Assembly (NCBI GenBank): GCA_038227745.1
Contig: JBBRPS010000129.1
Coordinates: 1 to 16,351 of the forward strand
Source of the DNA: DASPXY01 sp038227745
Lineage (GTDB): Bacteria > Planctomycetota > Planctomycetia > Gemmatales > Gemmataceae
Length of the DNA: 16,351 nt
Direction: 5' to 3'
Shown here: positions 5,582 through 13,232 of the stretch, in pieces
How the letters are laid out: each line of letters starts with the position of its first letter
Numbering within the stretch: position 1 is the stretch's first letter
Notes under the pieces: generated by a model
Told to the model about the DNA's origin: nothing
Seen by the model: the letters and a program-made list of their open reading frames with translations, nothing else
Database searches by the model: none
Program-made: the position numbers and the translations under genes

Positions 5582-8500
5582 CTACGGCTTCAGCGCTTCC
5601 CACAGGCGAACTGTCCCATCCTCTCCGGCGGCGGCCATCACCGAACCGTCCGCGGCGAACCCCAAAGCCCAGACGGCCCCGGTGGGTCCGGAGAGAGCGG
5701 CCCGTTCCTGTCCCGTGACCACGTCCCACAGCCGCACCGTCTGATCCCCGCCTGCCGACGCCACGGTTTTCCCGTCCGCCGTGAACGCGACGCAGGTGAC
5801 CCAGCCGCTGTGTCCCTGCAAGCGACCGACCTCCTTTCCGCCGGCCGAGAGATCCCACAGCCGAATCGTCTGATCCTGGCTCGCCGAGGCCACCGTCTTG
5901 CCATCGGCACTGAAGGCCACACCGTTGATGCCGGCGCGATGGCCCTTCAGTTCGGCGGCCTCCCGCACCTTGAGCGCCGGCAGAAGAGTCAGTTCCCAGA
6001 CCTTCACCGTCTGGTCGAAACTGCCCGTCACCAGAGTTTTGCCGTCCGCGGAAAAAGCCACACCATGGACGCCGCCGGTGTGGCCCTTCAACTCGGCCCG
6101 TTGCTCCCCGGACACCACGTCCCAAAGGCGCACCGTCCGGTCGTCACTCGCGGTGGCCAGCAACTTGCCGTCGGGACTGAAAGCCACAGACCAGACCGTC
6201 GCGCGGTGCCCGGCCAGGGTGCGTGACGGGTTGCCGTCTTTCGCGCCTGCCCGGGCCAGGTCCCACAGCAGCACCGTCCCGTTCCCCCCGCCGGAGGCCG
6301 CCAACTGACCGCCGGGTGCAAGCGCCACCGCATGGATCTCGTCCGGAGGGCCCGTCAGGACGAGGGCCGCCTCACCGCGGGCAGCGTTCCAGACCCTCAC
6401 CGTGCGATCCTTGCCAGCGCTGAGAATCGCCTGGCCGTCCGCCGCGACGGCCACGGCGGTGACGCCGGCCGTGTGGCCGCGCAGGACGTTCCGCACGGGG
6501 TTGAGAGCCACATCCCAGAGTTTGATGGCACCGGCGCCGTCGCCGGCGCCAGCGCCCGCCCCCGACGCCAACGTGCCGCCCGGAGACAGGGCCACGGCCA
6601 TCACCTCGGCGGTGTGCCCCCGGAAAGTGACGTGCTCCTGACGCGCGGCCACGTCCCACAGTTTCACCGTCTGGTCGTGGCTCCCCGAAACCAGCAACTG
6701 GCCGTCGGCGGTGAAGGCCAGGGCCAGGACCGCGCCGACATGGCCGCGCAGGGTGGCCTGCACCTGCTCCCTGTCCACGTCCCAAAGCCGAATCTCGCCC
6801 GCTCTGTCTGGCTCACTCCGATTGCCGGAGCCGCTGGCGAGCAGTTTGCCGTCCGGGCTGAACGCCACGCTCAGCACCCTATCGGCGTGGCCGCGCAGTG
6901 TGGTCCGCGCCGCGCCCTTGGCGACGTCCCAGAGAATGACCTGTCCGCCGAGCTTTTTCGTCTCGGGATCCGGGGCCCACCCGCCCGCGGCGACCGTCTT
7001 GCCGTCGGGGCTGAAGGCCACACACTCACCGGCGCCTCCGCTGGCGTCGAGCCGCACTCGCGGCGGACTCAGATCCCAGAGTCGCAGGCCCGCGGAGGCG
7101 CCGATGGCCAGGCAATTGCTGTCCGGCGCGAAGGCCACGGTGCGGACCTGCCCGCCGAGCCCGGTGAGGCTGAGCAGGAACTTGCCGCCCGGCAGATCCC
7201 AAAGCCGGACCAGGCCGGCGGCGTCGCCCGAGGCGAGCGTTTTGCCGTCCGGGGACACAGCGACCGCGGTGACCTTGCGCGTGTGCCCCTTGAGGACGGC
7301 CAGTTCCTTGCCGGTGACGGCGTGCCAGAGCCGAACATCACCGGCCCCGTCGTCGCCGTACAGTTGCCTGGTACCGCTGGAGGCCATGAGCTTGCCGTCA
7401 GGGGTGAAGGCGATGCCGGTGACGACGCCGCCGTGGCCGGTCAGCGTCAGCCGATTGCGGCGGCACAGCCGGGCATAGAGTCCCCAGGTGAAGTCGCGTA
7501 ACTCCGGTGGGCAGCGCTCGGGATCGTCGAGCAGCGCCTGACCCGTTGTCGGGTCGCGCTCCCACAGGGAGGAGACGCGCAGCAACTGCAGGCCGAGGAG
7601 AGTCCGCCGGGCCCGCTCCAGTTGCCGGCGCGCGTCGTCCGCGTTCTTCAGGGCCTGCCGGCGCTGCTCGTCGGTCTCGGCCTCGCGTTGGACGGCCAGG
7701 TCGCGTTCCTGACGAAGCCGATCTGTGAAGTAGACACCCACGCCGACGAAGGCCAGGGCGGCCAGGAAGCAGACGGCGGCCAGGGCGGCGAGGGCGGGCC
7801 GGCGCCTGGCCCACTTGACGAGCCGAGCCAGCATTCCCGCAGGCCGCGCCCGCACAGGCTGGGCCTCCAGGAAGCGGCGCAGGTCATCGGCGAGCTCGCC
7901 GGCGGAGGCATAGCGCTGCTTCGGATCCTTGGCGAGGCACTTCAGGCAGACGGTTTCGAGGTCGCGCGGCAGGCCCGGCTGCAGCCGATGGGGCGGCAGG
8001 GGGTCGGCGCCGAGCACCTGCATCATGGTTTCCGCGGAGGTCGGCGCCTGGAAGGGCGGTCGGCCGGTGAGGCATTCGTAGAGGATGGCGCCCAGCGCGT
8101 AGGTGTCGGCGGCGGGGCCAACGTGCTTGCCGAGGCCGCGCGCTTGCTCCGGGGCCATGTAGGCCGGCGTCCCCATCACGGCGCCGGTGGCCGTCAGTCC
8201 TTCGCCGGCCTCGAGGCGTTTGGCGAGGCCGAAGTCGGTGATCTTGGGGGAGCCGTCCTCGGCGAGGAGGACGTTGGCCGGCTTGAGGTCGCGGTGAACG
8301 ATGCCGTGTTCGTGGGCATGGTGGGTCGCCCGCGCCAGGCGTTCGAGGAGGCGGGCGGCCTGGCGCGGCGGCAGCGGGACGCCGCCGATCTTGCGGGCCA
8401 GGCTGCCGCCGGGAACGTACTCCAGGGTGAAGTAGGGCATGCCGTCGTGCTGGCTCGACTCGAAGAGCTGGACGATATCGGGATGCTGCAAGCGGGCGAC

Positions 8501-8836
8501 CGCCTCGGCCTCCGCGAGGAAGCGAACGAGCGCCGTCTCGTCGGCGTAGTCCCCCGCCAGGATCATCTTGATGGCGACGAGGCGGTTGAGCTTGAGCTGG
8601 CGCGCCTTGAAGACGACGCCCATGCCGCCGCGGCCCAATTCCTCCAGGATCTCGTAACCGGGGACGTGCGCCTCGCGGCGCGCCACGACGGCACGGGCAT
8701 CCGTCGGGTCGAGCGTTTCCCCCGTGTCGTCTGCGGCCGGCCTGACCGAGGCCAGGGTCCTGTCCTGCTGCGCGGAGCGCTTCGGCGGCGGGGGACCGGA
8801 GTCCGAAGTTCGTTCCGTGTTGGGTGGCACGGCCAT
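5582..8836 (-). CDS. Membrane-anchored Ser/Thr protein kinase with 14 WD40 repeats (kinase 1)
   Basis: A 1084-residue Hanks-type kinase. After a disordered Pro/Ser/Asp-rich head (1-60), the catalytic domain (about 61-325) has glycine loop LGRGGMGVV (67-75), Lys 90, HRDLKPANVL (181-190), DFG (201-203) and APE (228-230), so it should be active. A transmembrane helix (about 349-370) is followed by an Arg/Glu-rich coiled coil (372-415). From about 465 to the end there are 14 WD40 repeats, recognisable by GH...VAFSPDGK..ASGS.D.TVRLWD; this is the right number for two seven-bladed propellers. The propellers should lie outside the cytoplasm and sense or bind a partner. The ATG at 8836 has GGAG 8 nt upstream. 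The frame is open much further upstream, but that part is antisense to the toxin-antitoxin pair and is rejected. No sigma factor is adjacent. A GC-rich Gly/Ala run (about 6529-6560) interrupts blade 7. Confidence 0.92.
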   Translation of the reverse strand: MAVPPNTERTSDSGPPPPKRSAQQDRTLASVRPAADDTGETLDPTDARAVVARREAHVPGYEILEELGRGGMGVVFKARQLKLNRLVAIKMILAGDYADETALVRFLAEAEAVARLQHPDIVQLFESSQHDGMPYFTLEYVPGGSLARKIGGVPLPPRQAARLLERLARATHHAHEHGIVHRDLKPANVLLAEDGSPKITDFGLAKRLEAGEGLTATGAVMGTPAYMAPEQARGLGKHVGPAADTYALGAILYECLTGRPPFQAPTSAETMMQVLGADPLPPHRLQPGLPRDLETVCLKCLAKDPKQRYASAGELADDLRRFLEAQPVRARPAGMLARLVKWARRRPALAALAAVCFLAALAFVGVGVYFTDRLRQERDLAVQREAETDEQRRQALKNADDARRQLERARRTLLGLQLLRVSSLWERDPTTGQALLDDPERCPPELRDFTWGLYARLCRRNRLTLTGHGGVVTGIAFTPDGKLMASSGTRQLYGDDGAGDVRLWHAVTGKELAVLKGHTRKVTAVAVSPDGKTLASGDAAGLVRLWDLPGGKFLLSLTGLGGQVRTVAFAPDSNCLAIGASAGLRLWDLSPPRVRLDASGGAGECVAFSPDGKTVAAGGWAPDPETKKLGGQVILWDVAKGAARTTLRGHADRVLSVAFSPDGKLLASGSGNRSEPDRAGEIRLWDVDREQVQATLRGHVGAVLALAFTADGQLLVSGSHDQTVKLWDVAARQEHVTFRGHTAEVMAVALSPGGTLASGAGAGAGDGAGAIKLWDVALNPVRNVLRGHTAGVTAVAVAADGQAILSAGKDRTVRVWNAARGEAALVLTGPPDEIHAVALAPGGQLAASGGGNGTVLLWDLARAGAKDGNPSRTLAGHRATVWSVAFSPDGKLLATASDDRTVRLWDVVSGEQRAELKGHTGGVHGVAFSADGKTLVTGSFDQTVKVWELTLLPALKVREAAELKGHRAGINGVAFSADGKTVASASQDQTIRLWDLSAGGKEVGRLQGHSGWVTCVAFTADGKTVASAGGDQTVRLWDVVTGQERAALSGPTGAVWALGFAADGSVMAAAGEDGTVRLWEALKP

Positions 8837-9020
8837 GACAGCTACTCCGCTGGGAAACTGAGACCTGAAGCCCGTCCATTCTGGCCCGGCTGCGGGCCGA
8901 AAGCAAGCGTTCCGGCGGCGGAAAATGAGGAAATTGGCGAGGAAATTAGTGTCCACGTTTCCAGCAATCTTGTACAACGCCCCCCTTAGTAAGGCGCTGT
9001 CACCCGAGACGACCGAGGCT
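8837..9020. other. Intergenic region upstream of kinase 1
   Basis: This divergent gap should hold the kinase 1 promoter, but no convincing -35/-10 pair was found. A 9-bp direct repeat GAGGAAATT occurs at 8927-8935 and 8939-8947, in the most AT-rich stretch of the gap. It could be a binding site, but nothing else supports that. Confidence 0.3.
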
Positions 9021-9111
9021 AGAGCGGCTGGCGTCCGGTCGTAGCACAGGCGTCCTCGCCTGTGCCACACAGGCGAGGACGCCTGTGCTACGCTCGGACA
9101 CCAGCCGCTCT
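9021..9111. repeat. 91-bp nested inverted repeat (cruciform-type element)
   Basis: The outer arm 9021-9037 pairs with 9095-9111 with one mismatch. After a 3-nt unpaired step on each side, the inner arm 9041-9064 pairs perfectly with 9068-9091 around a 3-nt loop (CCA). The inner arm contains the shorter palindrome CAGGCGTCCTCGCCTG. The structure would make an almost continuous 44-bp hairpin. It sits between divergent genes (kinase 1 and the antitoxin), which makes a simple terminator role unlikely. It looks like a REP- or MITE-like dispersed element. No target-site duplication was identified. Confidence 0.88.
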
Positions 9112-9154
9112 CGTCCCTCGCCGTCTCCCCGAAGGCCTTGCCATTGACCTGTTC
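9112..9154. repeat. Diverged copy of the segment at 4232-4274
   Basis: About 34 of 43 bases match 4232-4274, including CCTTGCC.TTGACCTG. It directly abuts the end of the 91-bp inverted repeat. Here the TTGACC within it provides the -35 box of the candidate antitoxin promoter. Confidence 0.55.
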
Positions 9155-9172
9155 ACTAGTTCCCGGGACAAT
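9144..9172 (+). promoter_or_regulatory. Candidate promoter of the toxin-antitoxin pair
   Basis: TTGACC (9144-9149, 5 of 6 consensus matches) and GACAAT (9167-9172, 4 of 6) are spaced by exactly 17 bp. Initiation 7-8 nt after the -10 box would fall at 9179-9180, on the ATG of the antitoxin. The mRNA would therefore be leaderless, which agrees with the lack of a good ribosome-binding site. The assignment is by eye. Confidence 0.5.
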
Positions 9173-9179
9173 ACCGTTT

Positions 9180-9395
9180 ATGAAGACCGAAGAAGACCAC
9201 CTGATCTCCCCTGACTCGACGGCCGAACTGCGGGCGGCCATCGACAAGGCCGCCAAGGGCATCCGCGACCTCGAAGAGGCACGGAGGGCTGCTGACGAGA
9301 CGGACCGCATTCGCGAGGAGAACCGCCACAGGTTCGGCAGGCAGGAGATCGGCGTGGACATCATCCGTGAATTCCGCGGTCCCCTGCCGGAATGA
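9180..9395 (+). CDS. Small charged protein, putative antitoxin of a PIN-domain toxin
   Basis: A 71-residue hydrophilic protein, mostly predicted helix, with many Glu, Asp and Arg residues (ELRAAIDKAAKGIRDLEEAR). No ribbon-helix-helix, AbrB or Phd DNA-binding motif is obvious, so the family is not recognised. The role is inferred from position: its stop overlaps the ATG of the PIN-domain gene by 4 bp (ATGA at 9392-9395), the layout typical of antitoxin-toxin operons with translational coupling. The C-terminal segment IIREFRGPLPE could be the toxin-binding tail, since VapB antitoxins often insert an arginine into the PIN active site. An upstream in-frame ATG at 9138 would overlap the repeat and promoter, so 9180 is preferred. 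Confidence 0.7.
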   Translation: MKTEEDHLISPDSTAELRAAIDKAAKGIRDLEEARRAADETDRIREENRHRFGRQEIGVDIIREFRGPLPE

Positions 9396-9820
9396 GATAC
9401 GTCATCGACTGCTCGACGGCGTTCCCCTGTTATGTGGCCGAGCCGCTCACGAGCAAGGCGATAGCCCTGCGGGACGGCTACCTCAACGCCGTCCACGAAC
9501 TGCTGGCCCCGGACTTCATCGCCACGGAGTTGTCCAACGCCCTGATCGTCGCCGAGCGGCGGGGCCGGATCGGCAAGGGCGACGCCACCCGGCTCTTCAA
9601 GGATTTTCTCAAGAACCTCCCCATCCTCCACCCGGCCTGGCCGGATCTCCTGCCGCGTGCCCATGCCATTGCCGAGACCACGGTCGCCAGCGTCTACGAC
9701 TGTCTGGACGTGGCCCTGGCCGAGCGGGAGAAGTGCGAGTTGGTGACGGCCGACGACAAGCTCGTGAAGAACTTGCAGCCACAATTCCCGTTCCTTGTGG
9801 CCCTGTCGTCGCTGCCCTGA
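9392..9820 (+). CDS. PIN-domain ribonuclease, VapC-like toxin
   Basis: A 142-residue PIN-domain protein, the usual VapC size. The metal-binding acidic residues can be placed: Asp 6 in YVIDCS, Glu 46 in FIATELSNAL, Asp 103 in SVYDCLDVALAE and Asp 121 in LVTADDKLV. VapC toxins are Mg-dependent endoribonucleases that cut tRNA or rRNA when not held by their antitoxin. All catalytic positions are kept, so the protein should be active. It overlaps the small upstream gene by 4 bp and is probably translated from the same mRNA. The pair lies between a kinase gene and a degraded permease copy, as expected of a mobile stabilisation module. The RNA target is unknown. Confidence 0.85.
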   Translation: MRYVIDCSTAFPCYVAEPLTSKAIALRDGYLNAVHELLAPDFIATELSNALIVAERRGRIGKGDATRLFKDFLKNLPILHPAWPDLLPRAHAIAETTVASVYDCLDVALAEREKCELVTADDKLVKNLQPQFPFLVALSSLP

Positions 9821-9872
9821 GCAGCCGGGCCGCGAATGGGTCTGCCCCACAACCCCTTCCGCCGACGAGCGG

Positions 9873-10294
9873 TTACCTCAACGAGAAGCGCTCTTCCGCC
9901 AGGCGGTACAGGCGCCGCCAGACGAGCTGGTTGAATGCCACCACGACCGCGGCCATCACCAGGATGCTCACCGCCAGCAGCGGGTAGTCGGCCTTCTCGG
10001 CGGCCCGGCTGATCTGGCTGCCCAGGCCCCACGCCGTCAGCACGTCGCCCTTGAACGTCACGAACTCGGCGACGATGCTCGCGTTCCACGCCCCGCCCGC
10101 CGCCGTCACCCAGCCCGTGACGAGGTGGGGAAAGACCGCCGGCAGGTACAGCACGCGGAAGCGCTGCCAGCGGCTCAGGCGGTAGCTCGTTGCCGCCTCG
10201 CGCAGGTCGGCCGGGATCACCATCGCCCCCGCCGTCACCTTGAACAGGATATACCACTACGTCCCCAGCAGTATCAGCAGATCCGCTACCTGGA
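9873..10294 (-). pseudogene. Truncated duplicate of the ABC permease, inactivated by an amber codon
   Basis: Positions 9883-10280 align without gaps to 15453-15850, with about 10 mismatches in 398 bases by eye. The segment encodes the permease C-terminal half, including the EAA loop (REAATSYRLSRWQRFRVLYLP), and ends SLR with a TAA at 9873-9875. At 10257-10259 a CAG codon of the intact gene (Gln 169) is TAG. Upstream of 10280 the match jumps: CCGCTACCTGGA (10283-10294) corresponds to 15934-15945, so about 83 bp are missing. Then similarity ends. A short frame from a GTG at 10238 remains open (121 aa) but is unlikely to be a working permease. Confidence 0.88.
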
Positions 10295-10317
10295 AAAGGA
10301 GCCGGTCATCGCCATCA

Positions 10318-10382
10318 CGGAAAGGATGAAGGATGAAGGGAAGACAGAGGGCTGCTCTTCCCTTCATCCTTCATCCTTTCCG
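10318..10382. repeat. Perfect 27-bp inverted repeat downstream of the exported-protein gene
   Basis: 10318-10344 and 10356-10382 are exact reverse complements around an 11-nt loop. The arms contain the tandem unit GGATGAA (AAAGGATGAAGGATGAAGGG). The element begins 24 bp beyond the stop codon of the exported LEPR/RTX protein, so on the minus strand it could act as its transcription terminator or mRNA-stabilising hairpin. No T-tract follows. It also marks the junction between the degraded permease copy and the kinase 2 block. Confidence 0.85.
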
Positions 10383-10405
10383 GCCGGCAATCGCTCCGGG
10401 GAAGC

Positions 10406-12346
10406 TCAGAACCAGAGCCAGTTCTGCCCGCCGTCGCCGTCCAGCGTGTTCTGCAGGCCGTCGGAGATTACCGTCTGGCCGGGGGCCAGTATCACGTTGT
10501 TGTTGAGGCCCCCGATGCCGGTCGTCAGGCAGTTGACCTTCTGATTGAAGTTGTGGGCGGGATTGGTCCACTCCTGCCACACTGCATCCAGGGAGGTCTG
10601 GTCATAGTTGAAGGCCGTCCCGGCGATCAGCAGGTCGTCGCCGGAGCCGCCGCTCAGGCTGTCCGCGCCCCCGCCGCCGACCAGGACGTTGTTCCCCTCT
10701 CCGCCGATGAGCACGTTGGGGTTGTCGTCGCCCACCAGCAGGTCGTTGCCGGAGCCGCCGACCACCATCTCGAAGCCGCTCACATGGCCCCCCACCCCCG
10801 TCGCCGTGCCCTTCGCAAGGTTGACCTTCACGTCGGTCGATAGCTCCCCATAGTCGAGGGAGTTGGTGCCGCCATAAGAGTCGGTGACGTTGCCGCTGAG
10901 CGAGCCGCCGGGCTGGAAGTGGATTCGGTCGGCGCCGACCCAGCCGCGGATGTTTTCGGTCGAGGTGAAGTTCACCGGGCTGCCGAGGCCGAGCAGGTAT
11001 CCCTGGTCCTGACCGTTGATGACGTAAATGTTGGTGAGGTTCCCACCCCAAATCAGGTCGTTGCCCAGCCCCATGTTGACCGTGATGGCCGTGTTGAACG
11101 GGGCACTCGTGGCGTTGATCTCGTCGCAGTACTGCGTCAGGTCGATCTGCAGGGTCTCGAAGCCGCTGTAGAAGACGTGGGTGGCGCCGTTGACGTTGGC
11201 CCGGTCGAACTCGAACTGTTGCAGTGCGTAGTCATGGCCCGAGGCGGCGCCCGCGTCGGTGATGTGGAGCGTGTCGCCGTTGAGCTGCCCGCTGCCATCG
11301 ACGACCACCGGCCCGAGGATCGTGTCCAGGCCGTAGTACGGGCTGCCGACCTGGACCAGGTCGTCGCCGGCCCCCGTGGAGATCGAGTAGTTCGTGCCCG
11401 GGGCGGTCCCAGAGACGTTGACGGTGTCGTTGCCCGCTCCGGTGCTCAGATCGCAATGACTCAGCGTGAACGCGCTCACCAGGAGCTGCCCGTTGCGCCG
11501 GACGTCGATGGCTGGCGAAAGGGGATCGCTCCACGTCTCCACCTCGTACGTGTTGCCATTGCCGTTCCCCTGGTCGTTCAGGACGAGGCCATCGAGGTTG
11601 CCGCTCGGACCGGCCTGCCCCGCGATAACCAGGACGCCGCGGATCTCGTCGAGCGTGTTGGCCGTGTCGCCGACGATGATGGAGTCCGTCCCGGTGGGCT
11701 GCAAGGAGATCTGCGTCTGGGCGGTGGCCGCCGTGGCGTAGACGTTGATCGTGTTGTCGCCGGTGCCGGGATTGAGCCAAACCGCCTGCGTCTGGGCGTC
11801 GTAGGTGGCCACGGTGCTGTTGTCGCGGCCGACCGAGCTGGCGGTCAGAGAGTAGGAGTGGCCGACGTTCGGCCCCGTGTAGTCGCTGACGCTGAGATAA
11901 TTGATTCCGCCGCCGCCCTGGAAGTTGACCGGCGCGGTGATCTGGTTCAGGTCGCCGCCGAGCAGGAGTTCGTCGGTGCCGGCCCCGCCGTTGACCTGCA
12001 GCGGATGAGCGAGGGAGACGATGTAGAACACGTTGGTCCCGTCGCCCGCGTTGATCTGGAGCGAGTTGAAATTGGCCACGGGAACGTTCACGATGTTGTC
12101 GTTCACGTTGCCGTACAAGATCGGCTCCGTCAGGTCCCTGACCGTGTAGGTGTTGTTGTTGTAGTAGAGGGCCAGCACGTCGCCGGCGGAGGTGCCGGTG
12201 AACTGCAGCACGCCGCCCGACACGCCGAGCGTGGCCGTGGGGAGGCTGCGGTCTTCGAGGATTTCGAGCTGAAGGCGCGAATGACGAGGGCGGCCGGTGG
12301 GACGGGCCGGCCGGGACAGCAGGCGACGGAACCAGGTACGCAACAT
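10406..12346 (-). CDS. Exported LEPR-motif protein with C-terminal RTX-like calcium-binding repeats
   Basis: A 646-residue acidic, Gly/Asn/Asp/Thr-rich surface protein. The basic N-terminus (MLRTWFRRLLSRPARP) is followed by LEILEDRSLP (27-36), a version of the LE.LEDR.LP element found at the start of many large planctomycete proteins and thought to mark export. Residues about 40-525 are beta-rich, with recurring GAGNDTVNV-like strands that suggest a beta-helix. Residues 530-576 hold RTX-like nonapeptides (GGSGNDLLVG, GGEGNNVLVG, GGSGDDLLIAG) that bind calcium. The 70-residue tail carries the common DQTSLDAVWQEWTN and ends DGDGGQNWLWF, typical of planctomycete RTX proteins. The ATG at 12346 (AGAGG 4 nt upstream) is preferred over an in-frame GTG at 12364. 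It follows the sigma factor gene by 150 bp on the same strand, so it may be its target. Ligand or activity is unknown; adhesion or cell-surface structure is a guess. Confidence 0.85.
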   Translation of the reverse strand: MLRTWFRRLLSRPARPTGRPRHSRLQLEILEDRSLPTATLGVSGGVLQFTGTSAGDVLALYYNNNTYTVRDLTEPILYGNVNDNIVNVPVANFNSLQINAGDGTNVFYIVSLAHPLQVNGGAGTDELLLGGDLNQITAPVNFQGGGGINYLSVSDYTGPNVGHSYSLTASSVGRDNSTVATYDAQTQAVWLNPGTGDNTINVYATAATAQTQISLQPTGTDSIIVGDTANTLDEIRGVLVIAGQAGPSGNLDGLVLNDQGNGNGNTYEVETWSDPLSPAIDVRRNGQLLVSAFTLSHCDLSTGAGNDTVNVSGTAPGTNYSISTGAGDDLVQVGSPYYGLDTILGPVVVDGSGQLNGDTLHITDAGAASGHDYALQQFEFDRANVNGATHVFYSGFETLQIDLTQYCDEINATSAPFNTAITVNMGLGNDLIWGGNLTNIYVINGQDQGYLLGLGSPVNFTSTENIRGWVGADRIHFQPGGSLSGNVTDSYGGTNSLDYGELSTDVKVNLAKGTATGVGGHVSGFEMVVGGSGNDLLVGDDNPNVLIGGEGNNVLVGGGGADSLSGGSGDDLLIAGTAFNYDQTSLDAVWQEWTNPAHNFNQKVNCLTTGIGGLNNNVILAPGQTVISDGLQNTLDGDGGQNWLWF

Positions 12347-12459
12347 GGAGCCTCTTTGCCGCACTGCGGCGTGATGGGTGACTGACGGAGCCCTGTCCGG
12401 CGGTCCGCGCCGCCTGGTCCGGGGCTCTTCGGGGGCGATATGCGCGGCACCGGCGATTT

Positions 12460-12484
12460 GTGACCGAGAAAAAAGAATTGTTCC
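12460..12484 (-). promoter_or_regulatory. Weak candidate ECF-type promoter for the exported protein
   Basis: On the minus strand GGAAC (12484-12480), the usual core of ECF -35 elements, is followed by a T-rich spacer and CGGTCA (12466-12461), which resembles an ECF -10 region. The GGAAC-to-GTC spacing is 15 nt, slightly short of the usual 16-17. It lies just after the sigma factor stop codon and about 115 bp upstream of the exported-protein start. It could be a site for the neighbouring sigma factor; the evidence is thin. Confidence 0.25.
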
Positions 12485-12496
12485 GAAAGAGGGGGA

Positions 12497-13204
12497 CTAC
12501 GAAGGGGGAGGCAGGTAATCGCGGACGTAGGGCATCAAGCCCAGGTCGTGCAGTTCTTCCACGACGGCGGCCGGGTCGTCGCGATCCACCGTCTGGTACA
12601 GCTGCTGCAACAGCAGGCCGGCGAAACGCTGGCGGGCCCGACTTACCTGTTTGCGGAACGCCTCGGGCCGGATCGCTCTGCCGGCCTGGACGCTGACGCG
12701 CTGGGCCAGCGCCTCGCCGTCCTCGTCGGGGTACTCGACGATGGTACACAGCACGGTGTAAGCGAGGTTGCCGGACGAGGCACGCTCGTGCTGTTCCAGC
12801 GCGCGCAGCGCCGCATCGAGCAAGCAGCGGCGGAAGTGATCGCGCAGCACCAGGGCTGGATCGCCCTGGTCGTCGGCCAGGGTGTCCTGCAGGAAGGTGA
12901 TGTCCACCGTGGGCCGTTGCTTCCGCAGCCAGGCCAGGGCAAAGCGGCGCACCGCCGTCTTGAGGTAGAAGCGGAACCGGCCGCGGTCCGGACTGGCACG
13001 CTCGAAGCCGCGTTCGAGCACCTGGACGACGAACGCCTGCAAGACCTCCTCGGCGTCGTCGGTGCTTCGCAGCAGCGCTTCCAGGTAGGCCTTCAGGGCG
13101 GGGGCGTAACGGTAGACGAAGTGGCCGCGGTCGTTCAGGAGCGTCCAGTGCGTCGAGATCTGGTGCAGCGGCGGCGGGTCGCCACCGGGGTGCGGGTCGT
13201 TCAC
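12497..13204 (-). CDS. ECF-like RNA polymerase sigma factor
   Basis: A 235-residue sigma-70 family protein with only regions 2 and 4. Region 2 (about 20-98) includes STDDAEEVLQAFVVQVLERG and the RFYLKTAVRRFALAWLRKQR helix that would bind the -10 element. Region 4 (about 120-205) ends with the helix-turn-helix-like RPEAFRKQVSRARQRFAGLL. A tail of about 30 residues follows (VVEELHDLGLMPYVRDYLPPP). The start is a GTG at 13204 with GGGAGG 10 nt upstream; in-frame codons further upstream overlap the kinase gene. The 28-bp gap to kinase 2 indicates one operon. ECF factors linked to Ser/Thr kinases are known in planctomycetes, where the kinase is thought to replace an anti-sigma factor. No anti-sigma gene is present, so regulation by phosphorylation is inferred. 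Confidence 0.85.
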   Translation of the reverse strand: MNDPHPGGDPPPLHQISTHWTLLNDRGHFVYRYAPALKAYLEALLRSTDDAEEVLQAFVVQVLERGFERASPDRGRFRFYLKTAVRRFALAWLRKQRPTVDITFLQDTLADDQGDPALVLRDHFRRCLLDAALRALEQHERASSGNLAYTVLCTIVEYPDEDGEALAQRVSVQAGRAIRPEAFRKQVSRARQRFAGLLLQQLYQTVDRDDPAAVVEELHDLGLMPYVRDYLPPPS

Positions 13205-13232
13205 GGGTAGAGAACCTCCCGGTGAAGAGGGC

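Noticed and set aside
6529..6560. GC-rich short tandem repeat in kinase 1 as a phase-variable tract
   Set aside because: The Gly/Ala codon run is irregular and in a tolerated loop of blade 7, with no uniform unit that would promote slippage.
8837..9850. N-terminal extension of the kinase 1 frame by 338 codons
   Set aside because: It is antisense to the toxin-antitoxin pair and the 91-bp inverted repeat, and has no domain. The ATG at 8836 has a proper ribosome-binding site.
9873..10238. Short intact permease-like frame of 121 codons as a functional gene
   Set aside because: It lacks the first transmembrane half, is preceded by an in-frame amber codon and a deletion, and has no ribosome-binding site at its GTG.
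10919..12385. 488-codon plus-strand frame opposite the exported RTX protein
   Set aside because: Its Val/Asp/Arg-rich sequence is the complement pattern of Asp/Thr/Val-rich RTX repeats, with no domain of its own.
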